A DNA stretch of 64,000 nt from Pseudomonas frederiksbergensis (GTDB taxonomy: Bacteria; Pseudomonadota; Gammaproteobacteria; Pseudomonadales; Pseudomonadaceae), in assembly GCF_003732665.1 (NCBI RefSeq), contig NZ_MOBP01000008.1:1-64000 (forward strand). The letters are read 5' to 3'. Position 1 is the first letter of the stretch, and each line of letters opens with the position of its first letter. Positions 17,387-25,846 of the stretch are shown here, piece by piece. The translations under genes and the position numbers were made by a program. Under the pieces are notes generated by a model. That model ran no database searches, had not been told where the DNA came from, and worked only from the letters and a program-made list of their open reading frames with translations.

Positions 17387-18982
17387 ATGAATCCAAAGGA
17401 AAACTACCTGCACGAGTTCTTCAGGATCTTCTTCGCCAATAAGCAACTGGTGAAGCGAGTGTTCCTGGTCTTTGCAGTCATCGCCCTGCTCTTGCCGCTG
17501 GTGCTCAAACAGAGCTTCGACATCACCGCGCAAGTCATCGTCCAGTCGAAAAAACTGTCCCAAGGCGACGCTACAACGTCCCTGAATCAGGAAAACGCCA
17601 GCTTCATTCCGCCGTCACTGGCGGACATGGAAACCGAGAGCAATATCCTGCGTTCGCCGGCGCTGATCCGTCAGACCATCAGCGAACTGCGGGACAAGGG
17701 CCAGTACAACCCCGCCCCCGGCATGCTCAGCAAACTGGTGTCCGAGCCGTTCAAACGCTATGTCACCTCGCCGCTGCGTGAGTACGTGATCAATCCGGCG
17801 AAAGCCGCGCTGGGGATGGAGACCGATCCGGTGCGCGACACGGTGCTGGACGGGCTGACCCAAGAGGCCATCGACAAACTCAAGGTCGAAACCCTGCCCG
17901 GTTCCAACGTGATCTCCATCGTCTACAGCTTTGGCGATCCGCACCAGGGCACCCAGTTTGTCGCCGCGCTGCTGCAAAACTACCTGGTCAGCCGTCAGGA
18001 ACTGCAATCCATCGACCTGCCGCAAAGCTTCTATGAAACCAAGAAGCAGCAATACGAGGTGCGTCTCGATGGCCTGGAAGGCAATCGGCTGGCGTTGCTG
18101 GAGGCTGTCGGTTCGTCCGATCCCAAGGAAGAAATCACCTTCCGCCTCAATGCCATCAACACCGAGGAGCAAGCGCTCAACCTGTACCAGGATCGCCTGC
18201 TGCAAAGCCAACGCTGGCTCGACTACCTGAAAACCGCCCTGGCCGCCGCCAGCAGCAACTCCAGACTCAACGACTACACCTTCCCCTTCACCTTTACGAC
18301 CACGGTGGACAACGTCGCCTTTGAGGATCGCGAGATCAAGCAGATGGGCGAGGCACTGACCACGCAAGTCAGCCGCTACATGAACGACCTGGCGGTGTTC
18401 CAGCCGGGCAGTGAACCGATGCTGCTGACCCGCGAACAAATTTCCCGCACCCGCCAGCAGTTCTTGAAAGTGGTGAGCAACCGGATTCAGGAACGCACCA
18501 CCGACCTGGCCGTTGTCAGCTCGGTGATCGCCCAGAAAACCGCGCGCATCGCCGACTTCAAGAACCGCATCCACCAGTTGCAGGAAACCCAAAGCAAGCT
18601 GCGGCAGATGGACACCGAGATCAACGCCTTGCACGCGGCGTTCGGTACCTACGCCCAACGCTTTGCTGAAAGCAGCTCAGTGCGCTCGCTGGACAACGAC
18701 CTGTCGAACGCCCGGGTGCTCAGCCCACCGTTCGAGCCGACCGCCCCGGCGTTTCCCAAACCGTTCCTGATCATTCCGTTCGGTTTGTTCACCGGCCTGT
18801 TGCTGGCGATTGCCCTGGTCTACGTGCGTGAGTTCTTCGATCACCGCTTCAAGCATCCGGCGCAAATCACCCATGAACTGGGCCTGCCCGTGCTGTTGGT
18901 GATCAACGAGCAGGACATCGAACCGGCCAACCCGCACAAGAACTGGACCGTACCGAGATTCGTGCATTGGGTGCGCAATTGA
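17387..18982 (+). CDS. Wzz/GumC-type chain-length and export protein
   Basis: 531 residues. Membrane segments lie at about 26-45 and 455-478, flanking a long periplasmic region with coiled-coil helices (about 180-420) and the PPFEPTAPAFPKPF proline-rich segment before the second helix. This is the polysaccharide co-polymerase layout. It ends about 40 residues after the second helix with no kinase domain, consistent with the separate CpsD-like gene upstream. It sets chain length and links to the Wza-like channel. Confidence 0.85.
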   Translation: MNPKENYLHEFFRIFFANKQLVKRVFLVFAVIALLLPLVLKQSFDITAQVIVQSKKLSQGDATTSLNQENASFIPPSLADMETESNILRSPALIRQTISELRDKGQYNPAPGMLSKLVSEPFKRYVTSPLREYVINPAKAALGMETDPVRDTVLDGLTQEAIDKLKVETLPGSNVISIVYSFGDPHQGTQFVAALLQNYLVSRQELQSIDLPQSFYETKKQQYEVRLDGLEGNRLALLEAVGSSDPKEEITFRLNAINTEEQALNLYQDRLLQSQRWLDYLKTALAAASSNSRLNDYTFPFTFTTTVDNVAFEDREIKQMGEALTTQVSRYMNDLAVFQPGSEPMLLTREQISRTRQQFLKVVSNRIQERTTDLAVVSSVIAQKTARIADFKNRIHQLQETQSKLRQMDTEINALHAAFGTYAQRFAESSSVRSLDNDLSNARVLSPPFEPTAPAFPKPFLIIPFGLFTGLLLAIALVYVREFFDHRFKHPAQITHELGLPVLLVINEQDIEPANPHKNWTVPRFVHWVRN

Positions 18983-20073
18983 ACGCGCCGCTCTCCCCTT
19001 CCCGCGAACTGCCGATCATTCATTTGCTCAGCAGCGGTGGCTTCTACGGGGCTGAGCGGATGCTGCTGGACCATTGCCTGGCGACGCCGGGGCAGCACCA
19101 GGTGCTGTTTCTCGATGCGCCGCCAGAACTGATCGCACGGTTTCGCGAGGCCGGGGTGGACTGCCAGGGCTGCACGGGACTGGGGGCGCTGCTCGCGCAT
19201 TTGCGTCAGCGCCGGGCGCAGCAGCCGCTGATCAATACGCACAATTTCAAAGGCCTGTTGTTTGGCTGGGTCGGCGCGACGCTGTTGCGTTTGCCGCTGG
19301 TGATTACCCAGCACGGTTTCACGCCGCGCAGTCGCAAGCAGAAGTTCTACACCTGGCTGAGCCTGCAACTGTGCCGCACCGCCTCGGTGAATCGCGTGGT
19401 GTGTGTCGCTGAAAGCATCGCCACGTTGTGCCGCCAGGCCAGCGTCCGCTCGGAAAAACTGCAAGTGATTCCCAACGGTCTGCCGGCGGCAAAAAAATCG
19501 TTGCCGCACCGGGTGGGCGGTACGCGCTGGCTGGCCGGTTACGTCGGACGGCTGAGCAGTGAAAAAGGCCCGGACCTGTTTCTCGATGCGCTGATTCCGT
19601 TGTGTCAGCAACACCCCGAACTGGACGCCGTGATGCTCGGCGACGGCCCGGAACGGGAGTCGCTGCTGGCGCGGATCAGTGAGGCGGGTCTGCAATCGCG
19701 CATCACCCTGCCGGGGTATCAGACCGACATGACGGTGTGGTGGCGCCGCCTCAATGCGCTGGTGATCAGCTCGCGCACTGAAGGCACGCCGATGATTTTG
19801 CTCGAAGCGATGCAGTCCGGGGTGCCGGTGGTGGCGTTCGGTGTCGGCGGGATTCCCGATGTGCTGCAAGAGCGGCACAACGGCTTGCTCGCTACGCCGA
19901 CCGACAGCGTCGCCCTCGCCCGGCAGCTTGGCACCTTGCTCAGTCAACCGGCCCTGGCTCGAGAGTTGAGCGACAACGCAAGACGTACACAACAGGATCG
20001 CTACGACCTCAAGGCCCTGGCCGAACGCTGGTCGCAGCTTTATATCCGTACTGCACGGGAGGCACGCGCGTGA
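18967..20073 (+). CDS. GT4-family glycosyltransferase
   Basis: About 368 residues, GT-B fold. The C-terminal domain has GYVGRLSSEKGPDLFLDAL, LGDGPER and the EX7E motif in SSRTEGTPMILLEAMQSGVPVVA. No ATG is available: TTG codons at 18967 and at 18979 (the latter overlapping the previous stop as TTGA) are the start candidates, so the exact N-terminus is uncertain. It adds a sugar to the lipid-linked repeat unit in the cytoplasm. Confidence 0.82.
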   Translation: MGAQLNAPLSPSRELPIIHLLSSGGFYGAERMLLDHCLATPGQHQVLFLDAPPELIARFREAGVDCQGCTGLGALLAHLRQRRAQQPLINTHNFKGLLFGWVGATLLRLPLVITQHGFTPRSRKQKFYTWLSLQLCRTASVNRVVCVAESIATLCRQASVRSEKLQVIPNGLPAAKKSLPHRVGGTRWLAGYVGRLSSEKGPDLFLDALIPLCQQHPELDAVMLGDGPERESLLARISEAGLQSRITLPGYQTDMTVWWRRLNALVISSRTEGTPMILLEAMQSGVPVVAFGVGGIPDVLQERHNGLLATPTDSVALARQLGTLLSQPALARELSDNARRTQQDRYDLKALAERWSQLYIRTAREARA

Positions 20074-21437
20074 TCTTTCCGCTCTCGATCATCAGTCTGC
20101 TCGGCCTGGTCTGCCTCGGTTTGCTGGCCAGCCCTTATCCGTTCCTGGCGCCGGGTGCCGTACTGGGCCTGGTGGGTGTGGCGGTGCTCTATCGCAAACC
20201 GGGTTGGGGTTTGCTGGGGATCGTCGCGCTGGTGCCGTTCGAGGGTTTCTTCAAGGACAGCGCGCTGTCGGGGACCAAGTTCGTCGGCGCTTCCCTGGCG
20301 CTGATCCTGATGCTGCAACTGGCCCTGCACCAGATTCCGTCTGAACGCCTGCGCAGCAACATCTGGCGCTTCCTGCTCTGGTTCATGGTGTTGTACCTGC
20401 TGAGCCTGCTCAATTCCGATGACCTGGGAATCTCCTTGGGGCATCTGCGGGAACTGAGTGTCGGCTTGATTCTGTTTGTGATCACCCTGCTGGTCGGGCG
20501 CGAGTTGAACCTGGACCTGTTCGCCAAACTGGTGACCCTCAGCGTTGCGACCACCTGCGCATTGACGATGTTTTCCGCCAAGTATCAGGACCAGGGCCGC
20601 GCCGCCGGTCTGCTGGAAGACGCCAACGCCTTTGCCATGCTGATTGCCTTCGCCGTGCCCATGGGCCTGTTGCTGGTGATGCGCAGCCCGAACCTGTTGC
20701 ACCGCTTGTTTTGGGGCGGTTGCTGCCTGTTGCTGTTGGGCGGCATGACCAAGACCGAATCCCGTTCCGGGCTGGTGGTGTTGTTTCTCAGCCTGGTCAT
20801 CGGCGCGTGGCACTACCGTGCGCAGTTGCCACGCATTCGCCCACGGCACCTGGGGTTTGCCATGCTCGGCCTGGCGATCGTGATTCCGCTGGGCATCTAT
20901 GCGATGCCTGCCGGGTACATTGCGCGCATCCAGTCCTTGAGCATTTTGAGCGCCGGGGCCAAGAGCCAGGACGAATCCCTGGGCCGCCGCGCCTCGTACA
21001 TCGTGGTCGGCAGCCAGATGATCCGCGAGAATCCGCTGCTGGGCAGCGGCCCCGGGACCTTCCCGCTGCACTACGCCACCACGGGGTATGCCAAGGCGTT
21101 TTCCGCCAATCGCAAGGCCGGCGACTTGTACCGCCGGGCGCACAACACGTATCTGGAGATCTTCAGCGAACTGGGGATTCCCGCCGGGCTGCTGTTCGTC
21201 GGCATGCTCGCCCTGGGCGTGTACAACCTGATCCGCGCCCGCCACGCCTGGCTTTTGCGGCACAACGGGCAACAGGCGGACCTGATGACCCACCTGGCCA
21301 TCAGCTTTCTGTCGCTCAACCTGTTTTTGATGTTCCTCAGTACGCCGAACCAGAAGTACGTGTGGGTCATGCTTGCCCTGTCCAGCGTACTGCGCCTGAA
21401 AGCTGAAGAAGCCCCATTGCAGGAGGCCACGGCATGA
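20070..21437 (+). CDS. O-antigen polymerase/ligase family protein (Wzy-like)
   Basis: 455 residues with about 11-12 membrane helices and a large periplasmic loop near residues 290-380 (the Wzy_C region, with GSGPGTFPLHYA and RRAHNTYLEIFSELGIPAG, where the HN-x-YLE motif is typical). GTG start overlaps the previous stop as GTGA, with GGGAGG ahead. In this context it most likely polymerises the repeat units; a ligase role cannot be excluded from sequence. Confidence 0.85.
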   Translation: MIFPLSIISLLGLVCLGLLASPYPFLAPGAVLGLVGVAVLYRKPGWGLLGIVALVPFEGFFKDSALSGTKFVGASLALILMLQLALHQIPSERLRSNIWRFLLWFMVLYLLSLLNSDDLGISLGHLRELSVGLILFVITLLVGRELNLDLFAKLVTLSVATTCALTMFSAKYQDQGRAAGLLEDANAFAMLIAFAVPMGLLLVMRSPNLLHRLFWGGCCLLLLGGMTKTESRSGLVVLFLSLVIGAWHYRAQLPRIRPRHLGFAMLGLAIVIPLGIYAMPAGYIARIQSLSILSAGAKSQDESLGRRASYIVVGSQMIRENPLLGSGPGTFPLHYATTGYAKAFSANRKAGDLYRRAHNTYLEIFSELGIPAGLLFVGMLALGVYNLIRARHAWLLRHNGQQADLMTHLAISFLSLNLFLMFLSTPNQKYVWVMLALSSVLRLKAEEAPLQEATA

Positions 21438-22402
21438 GCCGCATCAGCATTGTGATCCCGATGTTCAACGAAGCCCGGCACATCGGCCGGACCTTGCTCG
21501 CCGCGCAAAAGGCTGCCGATGCGGCGGACGTCGACTGTGAGTTGATCGTGGTCGACAACGGCTCCGACGATCACGGCCCGCAGATTGCCCGGCAGTTCGG
21601 GGCGCAGGTTCTGGTCCTTCCCGGTTTGCTGATCGGAGCCCTGCGTAATCGCGGTGCGGCGGTGGCCACCGGGAAATGGCTGGCCTTCATCGATGCCGAC
21701 ATCGAGATGCCCGAAAACTGGCTGAGCCTGTTGTTCGAACTCGAAACCGGCGCCCAGGCCGATGTGTTCGGCCTGGACCTGCACACCCCGGCCGAAGCCC
21801 CGTGGTATGCCGACGCCTGGCAACGCCGGACCCTGCGTCCGACCAGCCACACCCTGCACCCGGTGACATGGTTGCCCACCGCAAACCTGTTACTGCTGCA
21901 CACCTGGTTCGATCAGGTCGGCGGCTTCGACGAAACCCTGCGCACCGGCGAAGACAAGGATTTCACCCTGCGTCTGCACCAGGCCGGCGCCCGCTTGCTG
22001 GCGGTCAATGAAAGCGTCGCCCTGCATTGGGGCTACGAGGGCAGTTGGCGCGAGTGGATGGGCAAGGAAATGTGGCGCCAGGGCAGTCATCTGCAATTGC
22101 TGCGCACCCACGGGTTCAGCCTGCGCCTGCTGCGCTTTCCGCTGCTGTCGCTGGTGGTGTGGCTGCTGGACTTCATGGCGATCTCCGCCCTGTTCAATGG
22201 CTTCCCGCACCATGCGGCGATCATGGTGCTAATCACGTCGGTGCCGGCGCTGATCCTCAGCCTGCGCCAGAGTTTCAAGCACCGCGACATGCGTCTCACG
22301 CTGCAACTCTGGGGCCTGCATTGGGTGCGCCTGCACCTGGCCGGCGCCGCGTTCATCCTCAGCCTGTGTCATTGGAATGCCAGGAGGCCCGCCCGTGGCT
22401 GA
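21434..22402 (+). CDS. GT2-family glycosyltransferase
   Basis: 322 residues. Starts MSRISIVIPMFNEARHIGRT, with VVDNGSDD, the DxD-type FIDADIEMP and the acceptor-site GEDKDFTLR (ED motif), so a GT-A inverting transferase. One or two membrane helices lie near the C-terminus (about 235-275), anchoring it to the inner membrane. It overlaps the genes on both sides, which fits one operon. Confidence 0.82.
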   Translation: MSRISIVIPMFNEARHIGRTLLAAQKAADAADVDCELIVVDNGSDDHGPQIARQFGAQVLVLPGLLIGALRNRGAAVATGKWLAFIDADIEMPENWLSLLFELETGAQADVFGLDLHTPAEAPWYADAWQRRTLRPTSHTLHPVTWLPTANLLLLHTWFDQVGGFDETLRTGEDKDFTLRLHQAGARLLAVNESVALHWGYEGSWREWMGKEMWRQGSHLQLLRTHGFSLRLLRFPLLSLVVWLLDFMAISALFNGFPHHAAIMVLITSVPALILSLRQSFKHRDMRLTLQLWGLHWVRLHLAGAAFILSLCHWNARRPARG

Positions 22403-23531
22403 ATTTATTTTCTGGTTGTGCCTGTTGTTGCCGGTCTACGCCTACCTTGGCTATCCGCTGCTGCTGACGCTGCTGGCGCCGATGTTCGCGCCACGGCGCC
22501 ACGAACCTGCACCGCCGCTGAAGGTGAGTGTCGTGATCGCGGCGCACAACGAGGCGCGCCACATCGAACACAAGCTGCGCACGCTGCTGGCCCAGGATTA
22601 TCAACCGGCGATGCTGCAAATCATCCTGGTCAGCGACGGCTCCACCGATGACACCGTGGCCTGCGCGCACAAGGTCATCGACCCGCGCATCAGCGTGCTC
22701 GACCTGCCCCGCCAGGGCAAGGCCGCGACCCTGAATGCCGGCGTGGCGTTGAGCAGCGGCGACATCCTGGTGTTCACCGATGCCGACAACCAATGGTCCC
22801 GGGACACCCTCGGCCACTTGCTGGCGCCGCTGTCCGATCCGCAGGTCGGTGGCTGCGCCGGGCACATGGTGATCCCCGTCACCGGTGGTGGCCTGAGCGT
22901 CGGCGACAGCCTCTATCGCCACTACGAAGGCTGGCTGCGCTGGGCGGAGAACCGCACCGGTTGCATGGTCTCCGCCGACGGCGCCTTGCTCGCCCTGCGC
23001 CGAGAGTTGTTCGAGAACGTGCCGGCGGAGGTCAACGACGATTTCTTCATCAGCACCTGCGCGCCGGTGGCGTTCAAGCGCATCGTCTACGTGCCCGAGG
23101 CCCAGGTGATCGACCACGGCGTCGATGAAGCGGACAAGCAATTTCGTCGCCGCCAACGGGTCACCGTCGGAGGCTTGCAGAGCCTGGCCCATCGCCGGGA
23201 ACTGCTCAACCCGCTGCGTTACGGTCTGTATTCGATTGCACTGATCAGCCACAAGCTGATCCGGCGTCTGGCACCGGTGCTGTTGTTGCCGTTGCTGCTG
23301 AGCAATTTATGGCTGTGGAATGACCACGGGTTCTATCAATTTTGCCTGGTGGCGCAACTGCTCGGTTACGCCGTGGCGATTGCCGGTCTGCTGGACTCGC
23401 AACACCGTTTGCCCAAACCCTTTCGCCTCGCCGCGTTCCTCCTGGTGACCCTGGTCGGGATGAGTATCGGTCTGTGGCAGTTCCTGCGTGGCCAGCGTTA
23501 CAGCCAGTGGAACCCCGAGCAAAATCGATGA
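22395..23531 (+). CDS. Membrane GT2-family glycosyltransferase
   Basis: 378 residues from the GTG at 22395, chosen for the GGAGG eight bases upstream; an ATG at 22377 would add six residues. N-terminal membrane helix (about 4-24), then a GT-A domain with VVIAAHNEARHIEHK, VSDGSTDDT, FTDADNQW and a Q/RxxRW-like QFRRRQRVT stretch, then three C-terminal membrane helices. This is the layout of processive or membrane-bound GT2 enzymes such as IcaA-like proteins. Confidence 0.82.
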   Translation: MAEFIFWLCLLLPVYAYLGYPLLLTLLAPMFAPRRHEPAPPLKVSVVIAAHNEARHIEHKLRTLLAQDYQPAMLQIILVSDGSTDDTVACAHKVIDPRISVLDLPRQGKAATLNAGVALSSGDILVFTDADNQWSRDTLGHLLAPLSDPQVGGCAGHMVIPVTGGGLSVGDSLYRHYEGWLRWAENRTGCMVSADGALLALRRELFENVPAEVNDDFFISTCAPVAFKRIVYVPEAQVIDHGVDEADKQFRRRQRVTVGGLQSLAHRRELLNPLRYGLYSIALISHKLIRRLAPVLLLPLLLSNLWLWNDHGFYQFCLVAQLLGYAVAIAGLLDSQHRLPKPFRLAAFLLVTLVGMSIGLWQFLRGQRYSQWNPEQNR

Positions 23532-23543
23532 AAGGAACATGCC

Positions 23544-24545
23544 ATGGCGATCAAACAATTATTAAAACGCACCAGTGGCTGGCTGTACCTCAACTCCCCG
23601 GTGGGGCGCAATCAACTGCATGGCGCCGGGGTGATCCTGATGTTGCATCGGGTGCTGGCCAACGACCACGCCGCCGACCTGCCCCATCGCAATGAACTGT
23701 GCGTCGGGCCGAAGGCTTTCGAGCACTTGCTGGTCTGGCTGAAAAAGCACTTCGACTGCGTGCCGCTGATGGACATCCTGCACCCCGGCACCCAGCGCTC
23801 GGAACGGCCGAAAGTGACCCTGACCTTCGATGACGGCTGGCGCGACAACGCGGTGAATGCGTACCCGTTGCTGAAGAAGTATCAGGTGCCGGCGAGCATT
23901 TTCCTCTCCACGGATTTCATCGGCAGTCGCCAGCGCTTCTGGTGGGAAAGCCTGGGCGAAACCCTGTGGGGCAGCCATGGCGAAAAACCGCGGATGCATT
24001 TGATCGAGTGCCTGCAACAAGTCGGCCGGCCCCTGCCGGTGCTGATGGATGATGTGGACGTGGACCGCCGCAGCCTGACCTTGCTGCACTACCTGCAAAG
24101 CCTGAAAACCCTGCCCCCGGACGATTTGAGCCGCCTCACCGATGAATGCCCCGAAGAGTCGTTGCCCCAGGCTTTGGACTGGCAGCAAGTGCGCGCCCTG
24201 GAAGCCTCCGGTCTGGTGCGCTTCGGCCCCCACGGCGCCAGTCACGCGATCCTCACCGGCCTCGACGATCAACGCCTGAACGAAGAACTGAGCCGCAGCC
24301 GCGATGCCTTGTCGAACGGCTGCAACCGGCCATTGCCGGTTTACTGCTACCCCAACGGCGACCACGATGCGCGGGTACGGCAACAGGTGGCCGAGCACGA
24401 CTTCCCGTTCGCCCTCGGCACCGGCACCGGCATCTATCGCGGCGGTGGCGAGCCCCTGGCCTTGCCTCGCTTCGGTGTCAGCCAGCGCACGGCGCGCAAT
24501 CCGGAGTTGCTGTCCTGGCGCATCTACCGTGGGGCACGGCCATGA
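23544..24545 (+). CDS. Polysaccharide deacetylase (CE4/NodB family)
   Basis: 333 residues. The NodB motif 1 is LTFDDGWRDNA (Asp-Asp metal/catalytic pair) and motif 2 appears as FGPHGASHAILTGL with the two His ligands; ALPRFGVSQ closes the domain. There is no signal peptide, so it probably acts in the cytoplasm on lipid-linked sugars or nucleotide sugars, or the start is further processed. AAGGAACATGCC precedes the ATG. It overlaps the flippase gene by 4 bases. Confidence 0.83.
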   Translation: MAIKQLLKRTSGWLYLNSPVGRNQLHGAGVILMLHRVLANDHAADLPHRNELCVGPKAFEHLLVWLKKHFDCVPLMDILHPGTQRSERPKVTLTFDDGWRDNAVNAYPLLKKYQVPASIFLSTDFIGSRQRFWWESLGETLWGSHGEKPRMHLIECLQQVGRPLPVLMDDVDVDRRSLTLLHYLQSLKTLPPDDLSRLTDECPEESLPQALDWQQVRALEASGLVRFGPHGASHAILTGLDDQRLNEELSRSRDALSNGCNRPLPVYCYPNGDHDARVRQQVAEHDFPFALGTGTGIYRGGGEPLALPRFGVSQRTARNPELLSWRIYRGARP

Positions 24546-25846
24546 GCCGCAGCCATTACCTCAAGCACCTGGCCCTGAGCATGGGCACCAAACTGGCGAT
24601 GATCGGCCTGCGTTTGCTGCGCAACGTGTTGCTGGCGCGGATTCTCGGGCCGAGCGAACGTGGCTTGTTTGCCCTGCTCAGCACCCTGCCCGACCTGATC
24701 AGCGCCGCCACCAGCGGCGGCTTGAATTCGGCGGTGGGCTATCAAGCGGCCAAGCAACGGCCGATGGGTTTGCTGCTCAGCCAAGTGCTGGTGTTCGGCT
24801 GCCTGCTGGCGCTGTTGCTGACCTTGGTGGTGGTAGCGTTGACCCGGGAATTCGGCAGCGAACTGGACATCACCACGCAACTGGGCCTGCTCGCCTGGCT
24901 GTTGCTGCTGGCGGTGCCGCTGACGGTGCTGAAAAGTGGCTTGCTGACGTTGCACAACGCCTCTGGCGGCGTGGTGGCGTTCAATGCCTTGCGCCTGGTG
25001 GAATCCCTGGCGCCGCTGCTGCTGTTTCTGGCGCTGTTCTGGATGTGGAAAACCGCCGCCCTGGAAGCGGCGCTGATCAGTTGGCTGGCGGGCATCAGCC
25101 TGGTGGTATTGGCCGGTTGGGTCTGGCTCAAGCGCAATCAACCGCTGACCCTGCAATGGGACCGCGCCAGTCAAAACGAACTGCTGCGCTACAGCGCCCG
25201 CAGCCATCCCGATTTGCTGTTCCAACAAGTGATCCTGCGTTCCGACTATCTGTTTATCGGTGCCCTGCTCGGCAGCACGGCGCTGGGCCATTACGCCATG
25301 GCCAGTGCCGCCGCCGAACTGCTGCTGATCGTCCCGGAAGCAGTGACCACGCCGCTGATGAAACGCCTGCTGCAACAGGAAGAAGGCATCGACAAAGTAA
25401 CCCCGCTGGCCCTGCGCCTGACAGCCACGGTGATGCTCGGTGCGTGCCTGACCATGGCGGTGATCGGCGAATGGCTGATCGTCACACTGTTCGGCGCGGC
25501 CTATCAACCGGCCTATCCCGCTCTGCTCGCCCTGCTGCCGGGGCTGTTCGGTCTGTGCTATGCGAGCATCCTGCGCCTGGACCTGTTGGGCAAGAATCGT
25601 CCCGGCACCATTTCGCTGATGATGGGCCTGAGCGCCGTGCTCAACCTGGCGCTGAACGTGCTGTTGATCCCGACCTACGGCATCGTCGGCGCGGCGGCGG
25701 CCTCGTCCATCGCCTACCTGGCGGTGACCCTTGCCTTGCTGGTGTTGTACTGCCGGTTGAGTGGCGTACCGGTGTGGCAAACCCTGATCATCCTGCCCAG
25801 CGACATCGCCCCGATGCTGCTGATGCTGCAACGGAAATCGGCATGA
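24542..25846 (+). CDS. Polysaccharide flippase (Wzx, MOP superfamily)
   Basis: 434 residues with about 12 membrane helices. The N-terminus (LALSMGTKLAMIGLRLLRNVLLARILGPSERG shape, with ARILGPSERGLFAL) and the C-terminal NLALNVLLIPTYGIVGAAAAS block are characteristic of the PST/Wzx branch. It would flip the lipid-linked repeat unit across the inner membrane for the polymerase encoded four genes upstream. ATGA overlaps connect it to both neighbours. Confidence 0.87.
   Translation: MSRSHYLKHLALSMGTKLAMIGLRLLRNVLLARILGPSERGLFALLSTLPDLISAATSGGLNSAVGYQAAKQRPMGLLLSQVLVFGCLLALLLTLVVVALTREFGSELDITTQLGLLAWLLLLAVPLTVLKSGLLTLHNASGGVVAFNALRLVESLAPLLLFLALFWMWKTAALEAALISWLAGISLVVLAGWVWLKRNQPLTLQWDRASQNELLRYSARSHPDLLFQQVILRSDYLFIGALLGSTALGHYAMASAAAELLLIVPEAVTTPLMKRLLQQEEGIDKVTPLALRLTATVMLGACLTMAVIGEWLIVTLFGAAYQPAYPALLALLPGLFGLCYASILRLDLLGKNRPGTISLMMGLSAVLNLALNVLLIPTYGIVGAAAASSIAYLAVTLALLVLYCRLSGVPVWQTLIILPSDIAPMLLMLQRKSA

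Noticed and set aside
24304..25842. Upstream extension of the glycosidase-like frame through the flippase gene
   Set aside because: The added residues are a shadow of the flippase; the true start at 25843 begins a signal peptide and overlaps the flippase stop.
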